Below, one piece after another: positions 47,080 through 56,077 of a stretch of 64,000 nucleotides of DNA. The translations under genes and the position numbers were made by a program. Every line of letters starts with the position of its first letter. Positions within the stretch are counted from its first letter, which is position 1. The notes below the pieces were generated by a model that searched no databases, was not told the DNA's origin, and saw only the letters and a list, made by a program, of their open reading frames with translations. Source of the DNA: Roseospira marina (GTDB taxonomy: Bacteria > Pseudomonadota > Alphaproteobacteria > Rhodospirillales > Rhodospirillaceae); contig NZ_JACIGJ010000001.1 of assembly GCF_014197855.1 (NCBI RefSeq), positions 372,001-436,000 of the forward strand. The letters are read 5' to 3'.

Positions 47080-48582
47080 ATGAGCGACGTCACGGGCGAC
47101 GGCAGGACTGCCACCGTCTCGCCGTCCCTACATGATCCGGCCCCCGACGGCCGTACCATTTTGATTGCCGATGACGATCGCGCCATCCGCACCGTGTTGA
47201 CACAGGCCCTGGGCCGGGCCGGCTACGAGGTCCGAACGACGGGCACGGCGGCGACGCTGTGGACCTGGGTTTCGGACGGGGCCGGCGATCTGGTCATCAC
47301 CGATGTGGTCATGCCCGACGAGAACGGTCTCGACCTGATCCCCCGTATCAAGAAGGTCCGGCCGGAACTGCGTATTATTGTGATGAGCGCGCAGAACACG
47401 CTGCTGACGGCCGTCAAGGCCACCGAGCGGGGCGCTTTCGAGTATCTGCCGAAGCCGTTCGACCTGACGGAACTGGTCAACGTGGTGCGGCGGGCGTTGT
47501 CGACTCCCGCCCGGCCGACGGCCGCGCCGGGGGTTGTGGACGACGACACCGACGGTCTGCCGCTGATCGGGCGGTCGGCGGCGATGCAGGAGATCTATCG
47601 GACCCTTGCGCGCCTGATGAACACCGACCTGACCGTGATGATTACCGGCGAGTCGGGCACGGGCAAGGAACTGGTGGCGCGCGCCCTGCACGATTACGGC
47701 AAGCGACGCGCGGGCCCCTTCGTCGCCGTGAACATGGCCGCGATACCCCGGGAACTGATCGAATCCGAACTGTTCGGGCATGAAAAGGGTGCGTTCACCG
47801 GTGCGACGACGCGGGGTGTCGGCCGGTTCGAGCAGGCAGACGGCGGCACCCTGTTCCTCGATGAAATCGGCGATATGCCGCCGGAGGCGCAGACTCGGCT
47901 GCTGCGTGTGCTTCAGGAGAACGAGTACACCACCGTCGGCGGCCGCACGGCGATCCGCGCCAATGTGCGCATCGTGGCCGCCACCCACCGCGATCTGACG
48001 CAGCAGATCCGCCAGGGCCTGTTCCGCGAGGATTTGTTCTACCGCCTGAATGTGGTGCCGATCCGGCTCCCGCCGCTGCGAGAACGGGCGGAGGACATTC
48101 CGGAACTTGTCCGCCATTTCCTGGCCGAAGTGGCGGACGAGGGGTTGCCGGCCAAGGCGCTCGACGGGGCGGCCATGGACCGGCTGAAGCGCCACCGCTG
48201 GCCCGGCAACGTGCGCGAATTGGAAAACCTCGTGCGCCGGCTGGCCGCCTTGTACTCGCAAGAGACCATCGGGGTGGAGGTGATCGAGGCGGAGCTGGCC
48301 TCGACCCCGCCGGTGTTGAACTCCGCGGGGAGCAGCGAAGGCCTGAGCGGCCTCGTCGAGCGCCACCTGCGGGAGTACTTCGCCGCCCACAGCGACGCCC
48401 TGCCGGCGGCTGGTCTGTACGACCGCGTCCTGCGCGAGGTCGAGCGCCCCCTGATTGCCCTGTCGCTGGAGGCCACGAAAGGCAACCAGATCAAGGCCGC
48501 GCATCTGTTGGGCCTGAACCGGAACACCCTGCGCAAGAAAATCCGGGAGTTGGACATCCAGGTCATTCGGGGCGTACGCTGA
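47080..48582 (+). CDS. ntrC: Nitrogen regulator NtrC, sigma-54 activator
   Basis: A 500-residue enhancer-binding protein. The receiver domain covers about 24-145 with D75 ([12 protein letters not shown]) as phospho-acceptor. The AAA+ domain holds Walker [13 protein letters not shown], the sigma-54 loop [12 protein letters not shown] with an intact GAFTGA, and [14 protein letters not shown] Fis-type helix-turn-helix ends it ([30 protein letters not shown]). About 20 extra residues precede the receiver. It lies 29 bases after ntrB with a GGAGGGGAG ribosome binding site. Confidence 0.96.
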   Translation: MSDVTGDGRTATVSPSLHDPAPDGRTILIADDDRAIRTVLTQALGRAGYEVRTTGTAATLWTWVSDGAGDLVITDVVMPDENGLDLIPRIKKVRPELRIIVMSAQNTLLTAVKATERGAFEYLPKPFDLTELVNVVRRALSTPARPTAAPGVVDDDTDGLPLIGRSAAMQEIYRTLARLMNTDLTVMITGESGTGKELVARALHDYGKRRAGPFVAVNMAAIPRELIESELFGHEKGAFTGATTRGVGRFEQADGGTLFLDEIGDMPPEAQTRLLRVLQENEYTTVGGRTAIRANVRIVAATHRDLTQQIRQGLFREDLFYRLNVVPIRLPPLRERAEDIPELVRHFLAEVADEGLPAKALDGAAMDRLKRHRWPGNVRELENLVRRLAALYSQETIGVEVIEAELASTPPVLNSAGSSEGLSGLVERHLREYFAAHSDALPAAGLYDRVLREVERPLIALSLEATKGNQIKAAHLLGLNRNTLRKKIRELDIQVIRGVR

Positions 48583-48619
48583 CATCGTGCCGCAGTCTTT
48601 TCCGTCCGAGCCTCAGCGC

Positions 48620-50887
48620 ATGAGCGCACAGAATCGTCGCACCCTGCATCGCCGCCTCCTGCGCATCGGTCTCTTGGCCCGGCGCGTGCGGTTGACCCGC
48701 GCGCTGACCCTGGTCTTGGCGGTGTCGGCCGTGATCTCGGTGGGGGCGACGGCGGCAGTTCTTATGGGCGTCGGGCCGACGGTCAACGATCCGGCCGTCA
48801 TGCTGATCCTCCTGAACGTCAATTTGGTCATCATGCTGGCCCTGGGCGTGCTGGTGGCGCGCCGGCTGGTCAAGGTATGGATGGCCCGGCGCAGCGGTGG
48901 CGCGGGCTCCCGGTTGCATGTGCGGCTGGTCGTGTTGTTCGGTGTGGTGGCGGTCACGCCGGCGATCCTGACCTCGGTGTTCTCCATCCTGATCTTTCAG
49001 GCCGGGGTGCAGTCCTGGTTTTCGTCCCGTGTCTCGACGGCGTTGGATGAGTCGTTGTCGGTGGCGCAGGCGTACCTTCGCGAGCATCAGCAGGTCATTT
49101 CCGGCGACGTTTTGGCCATCGCCAACGACCTGAACCGCGATTGGCTGCGGGCCAGTCGGAATCCGCAGAACCTTAATCAGTTTCTGAGCGCGCAATCGGC
49201 TTTGCGGAACCTGACCGAGGCCGTCATCTTCGGCAAGGATGGCAAGGTGATCGCGCGCGCCGGTTATACGTATTCGCTCCAGTTCGAGCAGGTCCCGTTC
49301 TGGGCCATGGATCGCGCGGACACCGGCGACGTTGCGATCCTGACCGGCGAGAACGACGACCGCGTGCGGGGGCTGGTACGCCTGGGCGTGGACAGCCTGA
49401 ATCCGCTGTATCTGTATGTCGGTCGTTTCGTCGATCCGCAGGTCCTGGGCGCGATCGAAAGCACCGAGGCGGCGGTCAATCAGTACCGCGAGCTGGAAGG
49501 GCGCCGATCGGGCTATGAACTGACGCTGTCGATGATCTTCATCATGGTGTCGGTGCTGCTGCTGCTGGCAGCGGTGGCCGTGGGCCTGACCATGGCGACG
49601 CGGCTGGTCCAGCCGATCATGGCCTTGATCGAGGCCGCAGACCGGGTCCGCCAGGGCAACCTGCGGGTCCGGGTACGGGAGATCGTGGCCAACGACGAGG
49701 TGGCATCGCTGTCCCGGGCGTTCAACCGCATGACGGCCCAAATCGAGGCCCAGCAAAAGAGCCTGCTGGCGGCCAACCAGGAACTCGACGAGCGCCGCCG
49801 GTTCACCGAAACGGTTCTGGCCGGGGTGTCGGCCGGCGTGGTCGCGTTGGATCGCGACGGTCTTGTCACCCTGGGCAATCCGCCGGCCAGTCGGCTGCTG
49901 GGGGAGGCGCTGGACGACTGGTGCGGGCGGCCCGTGGACGTGCTCATGCCTGCCATTGCGTCCTTGATCGAGCAATGCCGCGCCCGGCCGGACCGGCCGG
50001 CGCAGGCCGAAATGAGCCACGGCCAGGGCGGTCGGACATTGACCCTGCTCGTGCGGGTCAGCGCCGAGCGAGACGAGGACGGCGACATTCTCGGCTATGT
50101 GCTGACCTTCGATGACATCACCGAACTTCAACAGGCTCAGCGCAAGGCTGCCTGGGCCGATGTCGCGCGCCGAATCGCGCACGAGATCAAGAATCCGCTG
50201 ACCCCCATCCAACTTTCGGCGGAGCGCCTGAAACGCCGCTATCTGAAGCAACTGACCCACGATCAGGACACCTTCGTGCAGTGCACCGACACCATCGTGC
50301 GGCACGTCGGGGACATCGGGCAGATGGTGGACGAGTTCTCCGCCTTCGCGCGGATGCCGGCACCCTCGATGCGGCCGGAACGCCTGGACGAGATCGTGCG
50401 CCAGGCGGTCGTCCTGCAACGCACCGCCTATACCCGTATCGCGTTTCATACGGATCTGCCCGAGGCGGCGGTTAAGATGCACTGCGACGCCCGCCAGATC
50501 AGTCAGGCCCTGACCAACCTGCTCAAGAACGCGGTCGAGGGGATTGACGGCCGTCTGGAAAAGGAAAAGGATCAAGCAACTGAACCTGGGATCATCACGG
50601 TCCGCGTCGAAGAGCGGTCGGACGAGACCGCGATTGTTGTGGAAGACAATGGAAAGGGCCTTCCGGACGGAGACCGTAACCGCCTGACCGAACCCTATGT
50701 CACCACGCGCAGCAAGGGCACCGGGCTGGGTCTCGCCATCGTCCGAAAAATTCTGGAAGATCACGGAGGATCGCTGCGGCTGGATGACCGTCCCGGCGGC
50801 GGGGCGAGGGTGTCGATGGTCATTCCACGACCGGAGGAACTTGCTCCCGGCGATCGGGACGCGGCGGTCACGGCCGATGCGCGCTGA
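48620..50887 (+). CDS. ntrY: Transmembrane sensor kinase NtrY
   Basis: A roughly 755-residue sensor. Three hydrophobic segments lie near the N-terminus (about 28-48, 56-80 and 94-116). A periplasmic domain of about 190 residues, another membrane helix, HAMP (RLVQPIMALIEAADRVRQGN) and PAS domains follow. The kinase core has the phospho-acceptor His in RRIAHEIKNPLTPIQLSAERLKRRY, NLLKNAVEGID (N box) and TRSKGTGLGLAIVRKILEDHGG (G2). The family pairs with NtrX in alphaproteobacteria and responds to redox or nitrogen state. A GTG at 48587 is an alternative start; neither start has a strong ribosome binding site. Confidence 0.93.
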   Translation: MSAQNRRTLHRRLLRIGLLARRVRLTRALTLVLAVSAVISVGATAAVLMGVGPTVNDPAVMLILLNVNLVIMLALGVLVARRLVKVWMARRSGGAGSRLHVRLVVLFGVVAVTPAILTSVFSILIFQAGVQSWFSSRVSTALDESLSVAQAYLREHQQVISGDVLAIANDLNRDWLRASRNPQNLNQFLSAQSALRNLTEAVIFGKDGKVIARAGYTYSLQFEQVPFWAMDRADTGDVAILTGENDDRVRGLVRLGVDSLNPLYLYVGRFVDPQVLGAIESTEAAVNQYRELEGRRSGYELTLSMIFIMVSVLLLLAAVAVGLTMATRLVQPIMALIEAADRVRQGNLRVRVREIVANDEVASLSRAFNRMTAQIEAQQKSLLAANQELDERRRFTETVLAGVSAGVVALDRDGLVTLGNPPASRLLGEALDDWCGRPVDVLMPAIASLIEQCRARPDRPAQAEMSHGQGGRTLTLLVRVSAERDEDGDILGYVLTFDDITELQQAQRKAAWADVARRIAHEIKNPLTPIQLSAERLKRRYLKQLTHDQDTFVQCTDTIVRHVGDIGQMVDEFSAFARMPAPSMRPERLDEIVRQAVVLQRTAYTRIAFHTDLPEAAVKMHCDARQISQALTNLLKNAVEGIDGRLEKEKDQATEPGIITVRVEERSDETAIVVEDNGKGLPDGDRNRLTEPYVTTRSKGTGLGLAIVRKILEDHGGSLRLDDRPGGGARVSMVIPRPEELAPGDRDAAVTADAR

Positions 50888-51020
50888 GGGTGTCCTGCGG
50901 TTCCGCCAAGGACGGGACCGGGGTATCGAGGAATCAAGAGTGTGTGCAGAAGAGACGAGTTGTTCTTCATGACCGGAGACAGGGGGGCGGTTGCGGCCGT
51001 GGCACCCCGTCAGCGTGACC

Positions 51021-52517
51021 ATGTCGCATGATATTCTGATCGTTGATGACGAGAGCGATATTCGCATGGCGGTGGCCGGAGTCCTTGAGGACGAGGGCTA
51101 TGACTGCCGGGAAGCCACGGACAGTGACAGCGCCTTGCAGGCGATTTCCGAGCGGCGCCCTAGTCTCGTGATTCTCGACATCTGGCTGGAGGGCAGCCGT
51201 CTCGACGGCCTGGAACTGCTGGAGATCATCCTGCGGGATGCCCCCATGACGCCCGTGCTGATGATCAGCGGCCATGGCACCATCGAGACGGCGGTCGCGG
51301 CCATCAAGAAGGGCGCGTACGACTTCATTGAGAAGCCGTTCAAGACCGACCGCCTGTTGCTGATGGTCGAACGTGCCATTGAGGCCGCGCGCCTGAAGCA
51401 GGAAAACGCGGAGCTGCGCATCCGGATCGGCACACAGACGGAGCTGATCGGCGAAAGCGCCTCGGTCGTGCAGCTTCGGGGGGCGGTGGCCAAGGTCGCC
51501 CCCACCGGCTCGCGCGTGCTCATCAGTGGTCCGCCCGGCACCGGCAAGGAGGTTGTGGCGCGCATGATTCACGCCCGCAGCCGGCGTGCGGATCAGCCGT
51601 TCGTGGTCGTGAACTGTGCCGCCATGCATCCGGATCGCATGGAACTGGAACTGTTCGGCACCGAGTCCGGGCTGGACGGTCCGGACTCCCCGCGCAAGGT
51701 GGGACTGTTTGAGCAGGCCAACGGTGGCACCATGCTGCTGGACGAGATCGCCGACATGCCGCTGGAAACCCAGGGCAAGCTGGTGCGTGTGCTCCAGGAG
51801 CAGTCGTTTGAGCACGTCGGGGGCACCCGCAAGGTCGCGGTCGATGTGCGGGTGATCGCCACCAGCCACCGGGAGCTTCAGGACGAGATTCAGACCCACC
51901 GCTTCCGCGAAGATCTGTACTACCGGTTGGCCGTGGTGCCGCTGCGGGTGCCGTCGCTGGTGGAGCGGCGCGGGGATATTCCCGTGCTGGCCCGGTATTT
52001 CATGGAGGCCGCCGCACGCTCCGGCGGCATTCCGCCGCGTCCGTTGGGCGAGGATGCGCTGGCCGCGCTTCAGGCGTACGACTGGCCGGGCAACGTGCGC
52101 CAGTTGCGCAATGTGATCGACTGGCTGCTGATCATGGCGCCGGGCGAAGCTCGCGATCCGATCCGGGCCGACATGCTGCCGAACGAGATCAGCGCGCTGA
52201 CGCCCGACACGCTGCGGCTGGAAAAGTCGCCGGAGATCATGACGTTGCCGCTGCGTGAGGCGCGCGAGATGTTCGAGCGGGACTATCTGCTCGCGCAGGT
52301 CACGCGGTTCGGCGGCAACGTCTCGCGGACGGCGGAGTTCGTGGGCATGGAGCGGTCCGCCCTGCACCGTAAGCTGAAGAGCTTGGGCGTGGCGGGTGGT
52401 GGGGCCGCTGCGGCCGCCGCCGCCCAGGCGAGTGCCGCCGCCGCGGATACGGCCGGCGCCATTCCACCCGGTGGGACCGGTGACGCCGCCCAGGGATCCC
52501 GTGGTCCCGCGTCCTGA
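51021..52517 (+). CDS. ntrX: Response regulator NtrX
   Basis: A 498-residue NtrC-family regulator with receiver D53 (LVILDIWLEGSRLDG), Walker A GPPGTGKEVVAR and GGTMLLDEIADMP. The AAA+ loop that carries GAFTGA in NtrC reads ELFGTESGLDGPDSPRKVG here, so the sigma-54 contact motif is missing; NtrX probably does not open sigma-54 promoters. The Fis-like helix-turn-helix is GGNVSRTAEFVGMERSALHRKLKSLG, followed by an unusual tail of about 40 Ala/Gly-rich residues. ATG 51021 starts the conserved SHDILIVDDE. Confidence 0.94.
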   Translation: MSHDILIVDDESDIRMAVAGVLEDEGYDCREATDSDSALQAISERRPSLVILDIWLEGSRLDGLELLEIILRDAPMTPVLMISGHGTIETAVAAIKKGAYDFIEKPFKTDRLLLMVERAIEAARLKQENAELRIRIGTQTELIGESASVVQLRGAVAKVAPTGSRVLISGPPGTGKEVVARMIHARSRRADQPFVVVNCAAMHPDRMELELFGTESGLDGPDSPRKVGLFEQANGGTMLLDEIADMPLETQGKLVRVLQEQSFEHVGGTRKVAVDVRVIATSHRELQDEIQTHRFREDLYYRLAVVPLRVPSLVERRGDIPVLARYFMEAAARSGGIPPRPLGEDALAALQAYDWPGNVRQLRNVIDWLLIMAPGEARDPIRADMLPNEISALTPDTLRLEKSPEIMTLPLREAREMFERDYLLAQVTRFGGNVSRTAEFVGMERSALHRKLKSLGVAGGGAAAAAAAQASAAAADTAGAIPPGGTGDAAQGSRGPAS

Positions 52518-52547
52518 CGCGGTCGTGTCCGGGAAGAGGATGCCAGC

Positions 52548-53924
52548 ATGAAGGTGATCGTCTGCGGGGCCGGGCAGGTCGGGTTCAGCATCGCGCGCTA
52601 TCTGGCGTCCGAAGGCAACGACGTGACCGTGGTCGACCAGCGGCCGGACCTGATTAGGAAGATCTCGGACAGCCTCGATGTCCAGGCCATCGTCGGGTAC
52701 GCCTCGCATCCAGGCGTTCTGGATGCCGCCGGTGCGGCCGACGCGGAGATGCTGATCGCCGTCACGCACGCCGACGAAGTCAACATGATCGCGTGTCAGG
52801 TCGCGCACTCGCTGTTTCATATTCCGACCAAGATCGCCCGGGTCCGCGCCCAGGATTATCTGGAGGACCAGTGGGCGAACCTGTTCAGCCGGGAGAACAT
52901 GCCGATCGACGTCACGATCTCGCCTGAAATCGAGGTCGCGAAGGCGGTCATCCGGCGTCTGCGGGTGCCGGGCGCCACGGAACTGATCCCGCTGGCGCAT
53001 AACAAGGTGCGGCTGCTCGGCGTGCGCTGCTCCGACGACACGCCGGTGGTGTTCACACCGATCCGGCAGCTCTCGGCGCTGTTCCCGGAACTGTCCATTG
53101 TGATCGTCGGGATTGTCCGTCAGGACCGGCCGATGGTGCCGAGCCCGGATGACCAGATGCTGCCCGGCGACGATGTGTATTTCGTCTGCGCCACCGAGCA
53201 TCAGGCGCGGGCGCTGGCCGCGTTCGGGCATGAGGAGCCGGAGGCCCGGCGGATTCTCGTGCTGGGGGGCGGCAACATCGGCCTGTTCCTGGCGCAGCGC
53301 CTGGAGCGCGACTTCCCGCACGTCTCGGTTAAGGTGGTGGAGCAGGACCGCACCCGGGCGGAATTCGTCGCCAAGACCCTGACCCGGTCCGTCGTCATCA
53401 ACGGCGACATGCTGGACCAGGAGATCCTGGAGGAAGCCGGCGTCGAGCAGACCGAGACCGTGGTTGCCGTCACCAACGACGACGAGAACAATATCCTGGC
53501 GTCGCTGTTGGCGAAGCGGAACGGCTGTCAGCGGGCCATCACGCTGATCAACAAGTCGACCTACAATCCGCTCGTCTCCACGCTGGGCGTCGATGTGGTG
53601 GTCAACCCGCGCAGCATGACGGTCTCGACCATCCTCCAGCACGTCCGGCGCGGGCGCATCCACAGCGTCCACTCCCTGCACGAAGGGTTCGGGGAGCTGA
53701 TCGAGGCCGATGCGCTGGAAACGTCCGGCCTTGTCGGGCGTCCCCTACGCGAGGTGCGCCTGCCGGCCGGCGTCATCCTTGGCGCCGTGGTGCGCGGCGA
53801 GCAGGTGATCAGTCCGCGCGGCGGCACCGTTCTAAAGGCGGGGGACCGGGTGGTCCTGTTCGCCTCGGCCGGCGCCATCAAGAAGGTCGAAAAGATGTTC
53901 TCCGTCCGGTTGGAGTTCTTTTAG
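52548..53924 (+). CDS. trkA: Trk potassium uptake regulatory subunit TrkA
   Basis: A 458-residue peripheral protein with two RCK units. Each has a Rossmann NAD-binding half (VIVCGAGQVGFSIARYLASEGNDVTVVD at residue 2, ILVLGGGNIGLFLAQRLERDF near residue 235) and a TrkA-C half (NKVRLLGVRCSDDTPVV; EVRLPAGVILGAVVRGEQVISPRGGTVLKAGDRVVLF). It gates the TrkH/TrkG K+ channel, a part of the osmotic response. In Azospirillum-type genomes trkA follows ntrX as here. No trkH is in the window. Confidence 0.95.
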   Translation: MKVIVCGAGQVGFSIARYLASEGNDVTVVDQRPDLIRKISDSLDVQAIVGYASHPGVLDAAGAADAEMLIAVTHADEVNMIACQVAHSLFHIPTKIARVRAQDYLEDQWANLFSRENMPIDVTISPEIEVAKAVIRRLRVPGATELIPLAHNKVRLLGVRCSDDTPVVFTPIRQLSALFPELSIVIVGIVRQDRPMVPSPDDQMLPGDDVYFVCATEHQARALAAFGHEEPEARRILVLGGGNIGLFLAQRLERDFPHVSVKVVEQDRTRAEFVAKTLTRSVVINGDMLDQEILEEAGVEQTETVVAVTNDDENNILASLLAKRNGCQRAITLINKSTYNPLVSTLGVDVVVNPRSMTVSTILQHVRRGRIHSVHSLHEGFGELIEADALETSGLVGRPLREVRLPAGVILGAVVRGEQVISPRGGTVLKAGDRVVLFASAGAIKKVEKMFSVRLEFF

Positions 53925-54056
53925 GTGTCGAGCCCCGCGTCGGGGACACAGCCGATGCGCCCTCCGGGCATTCCCTTGCGCGCCGATCTGCTATAGATCC
54001 AGAACGCCCGCCAAGGCTCCCACCCCGACCGATCCCGCCCGCCTTCTGGAGGCCCC

Positions 54057-54935
54057 ATGTCTCGCGTTGCCTATGTCAACGGCCGCTATCAGCCGCACGC
54101 CGTCGCCGCCGTCCATATCGAGGATCGCGGGATGCAGTTTTCCGACGGCATTTACGAGGTCGTAGCTGTCGTCGATGGTCACCCGATCGACCTCAGCGGG
54201 CATATCGCGCGCCTGGACCGCTCGCTGACCGAGATGCGGATCGCCCGGCCAATGCCCTCGCGCTCGCTGCGTCTTGTGATGCGCGAACTGGTGCGGCGCA
54301 ATCGGCTGTCGAATGGTATCGTCTACATCCAGGTGAATCGGGGCGTGTATCGCCGCGATCATCCGTTCCCGCCGGCCCATGTCGCGCCTTCCCTGGTCAT
54401 GACCGTCCGGTCGGGCGTGGGACCGTCCCGCACGGCGATCGAGAACGGGGTGCCCGTCATTACCATGCCGGATCGCCGCTGGGCGCGGCGCGACATCAAG
54501 TCGGTGTCGCTGCTGCCGAACGTGCTGGCGAAAGAAGCCGCGCACGAAGCCGGGGCATGGGAAGCCTGGCAGGTGGACCGCGACGGGTACATCACAGAGG
54601 GGGCGTCGACCAACGCCTGGATCGTTTCCCGGGATGGCGCGCTGGTCACCCGGCCGTTGAACGACGACATCCTCGCCGGCATCACCCGCCAGAGCTTGCT
54701 GGCGTTGGCCCGGGCCGACGGCATGACGGTGGAGGAGCGGCCGTTCACGGTCGAGGAAGCCAAGGCCGCCCGTGAGGCCTTCACCAGCAGCACGACCCTG
54801 TCCGCCCTGCCCGTGGTGCGCATCGACGACGCGGTAGTCGCCAACGGCGTCCCCGGCAGTCTGACCCGTCGCCTGCGGGAGCTATACGCCGCCCATATCG
54901 CCGGTGCCGGCCGAGAGGACTGGTTGCCGGAATGA
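54057..54935 (+). CDS. dat: D-amino-acid transaminase
   Basis: A 292-residue fold-type IV PLP enzyme. YVNGRYQPHAVAAVHIEDRGMQFSDGIYEVV is the N-terminal signature of D-alanine transaminases, K148 (RDIKSVSLLPNVLAK) is the Schiff-base lysine, and EGASTNAWIVSRDG with TRPLNDDILAGITR forms the phosphate-binding site. It supplies D-Ala and D-Glu, or degrades them. Branched-chain aminotransferases share the fold, but the RDxKS and EGASTN forms favour the D-specific group. Its stop overlaps the next start (ATGA). Confidence 0.9.
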   Translation: MSRVAYVNGRYQPHAVAAVHIEDRGMQFSDGIYEVVAVVDGHPIDLSGHIARLDRSLTEMRIARPMPSRSLRLVMRELVRRNRLSNGIVYIQVNRGVYRRDHPFPPAHVAPSLVMTVRSGVGPSRTAIENGVPVITMPDRRWARRDIKSVSLLPNVLAKEAAHEAGAWEAWQVDRDGYITEGASTNAWIVSRDGALVTRPLNDDILAGITRQSLLALARADGMTVEERPFTVEEAKAAREAFTSSTTLSALPVVRIDDAVVANGVPGSLTRRLRELYAAHIAGAGREDWLPE

Positions 54936-55663
54936 CCCTCACCGTACCCACGACCGCGACGAGGACCGGCGAACCGACGGACCCGCCGGCCCCGACGGCC
55001 ATTCTGTTCGACTGGGACAACACCCTGGTCGATACGTGGCCGACGATTCATCAGGTTGTGAATGTCCTGATGACGCATATGGGCCATCCGACCTGGACGC
55101 TGGAGGAGACCAAGCGGCGCATCGGCCCCTCGATGCGGGATGTCTTCCCGACGATGTTCGGGGACCGCTGGCAGGAGGCGGGCGAGGTGTTTCTTTCGGC
55201 CTTCCGGGCGATTCACCTGGAGCAGCTTGCCGTCCTGGACGGCATGGAGCCGATGGTGCGCGGTCTGGCGGAGCGCGGTGTTCCCATGGGCATCGTCAGC
55301 AACAAGACCGGCGCTTTGCTGCGTCGGGAGATCACCCACCTCGGGTGGGACGATCTGTTTTTCGCCAGCGTGGGGGCGGGCGACGCGACGCGGGACAAGC
55401 CCGCTCGCGACGCCGTGGACCTCGCGCTCGCCACCGCGCCCGGCGGACCGTTGCCCCTGGACGCCCGTGTGTGGTTCGTGGGGGACAGCCCGACCGACAT
55501 GACGTGTGCCGAGACCTGCGGTTGCACGCCGATTCTGTTGCGGCGGTGGGCACCGGAGGACGGCGAGTTCGATCTCGTTTCGCCTCTTGTGCATCTTTCC
55601 CATGGCGACCACCTTTTGACCATGGTGGATGCTGCGCGCGCCGCACGCCGCGCTCACGCCTGA
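54932..55663 (+). CDS. HAD-family hydrolase (phosphoglycolate phosphatase-like)
   Basis: A 243-residue HAD phosphatase with ILFDWDNTLVDTW (motif I; the DxD is DWD), MGIVSNKTGALLRREI (motif II), TRDKPARDAVDLAL (motif III lysine) and VWFVGDSPTDMTCAETCGC (motif IV). A helical cap lies between motifs I and II. About 20 unconserved residues precede motif I. It is coupled to dat by ATGA overlap, in the position seen across Rhodospirillaceae between dat and hfq. The substrate is unknown. Confidence 0.8.
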   Translation: MTLTVPTTATRTGEPTDPPAPTAILFDWDNTLVDTWPTIHQVVNVLMTHMGHPTWTLEETKRRIGPSMRDVFPTMFGDRWQEAGEVFLSAFRAIHLEQLAVLDGMEPMVRGLAERGVPMGIVSNKTGALLRREITHLGWDDLFFASVGAGDATRDKPARDAVDLALATAPGGPLPLDARVWFVGDSPTDMTCAETCGCTPILLRRWAPEDGEFDLVSPLVHLSHGDHLLTMVDAARAARRAHA

Positions 55664-55819
55664 ACGACAGCGATGGTTCGAGACCTCCGGCGCGGAGGCT
55701 CCGGCGTGTCCGGGACTCGGCGGGCCGATGGTTGTCGCAACAACGGCAGGGTGGCACACGAAATCCGACACATAACGACATAACAACATCACAAGAAAAA
55801 ACGGAAAAGGAGCCTCTGC

Positions 55820-56074
55820 ATGCCCCAGGAGAAATCCCAGAACGTACAGGATGTATTTCTAAATTACATCCGTAAGAACAAGACGCCCGTGACAGTCTTT
55901 TTGGTGAACGGCGTTAAGCTTCAGGGTATCGTCACCTGGTTTGACAATTTTTCTTTGCTGCTGCGCCGCGATGGACATACCCAGCTTGTCTATAAGCATG
56001 CGGTGTCGACCATCATGCCCAGCACGCAGATTCAACTGTTCGAAAACAAAGGCGAGGAAGGAGCCGAAGCCTAG
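55820..56074 (+). CDS. hfq: RNA chaperone Hfq
   Basis: An 84-residue Sm-like protein that pairs small RNAs with target mRNAs. [42 protein letters not shown] is Sm1 and [13 protein letters not shown] is Sm2 with the canonical YKHA. It has a short acidic C-terminal tail (NKGEEGAEA). AAAAGGAG precedes the ATG at good spacing. The first codons are AT-richer than those of the neighbours. It precedes hflX, the widely conserved pair. Confidence 0.98.
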   Translation: MPQEKSQNVQDVFLNYIRKNKTPVTVFLVNGVKLQGIVTWFDNFSLLLRRDGHTQLVYKHAVSTIMPSTQIQLFENKGEEGAEA

Positions 56075-56077
56075 TCC

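Noticed and set aside
47128-48585. 485-residue open frame antisense to ntrC
   Set aside because: Shadow of ntrC; no domain or start signal.
48563-51067. 834-residue open frame antisense to ntrY
   Set aside because: It mirrors the ntrY codons in a GC-rich genome; the protein is rich in His/Arg/Gln/Asp with no family pattern, while the plus strand encodes a clear NtrY.
50967-53681. 904-residue open frame antisense to ntrX and trkA
   Set aside because: Spans two well-supported genes on the other strand and has shadow-like composition (frequent His, Arg, Gln, Asp) without motifs.
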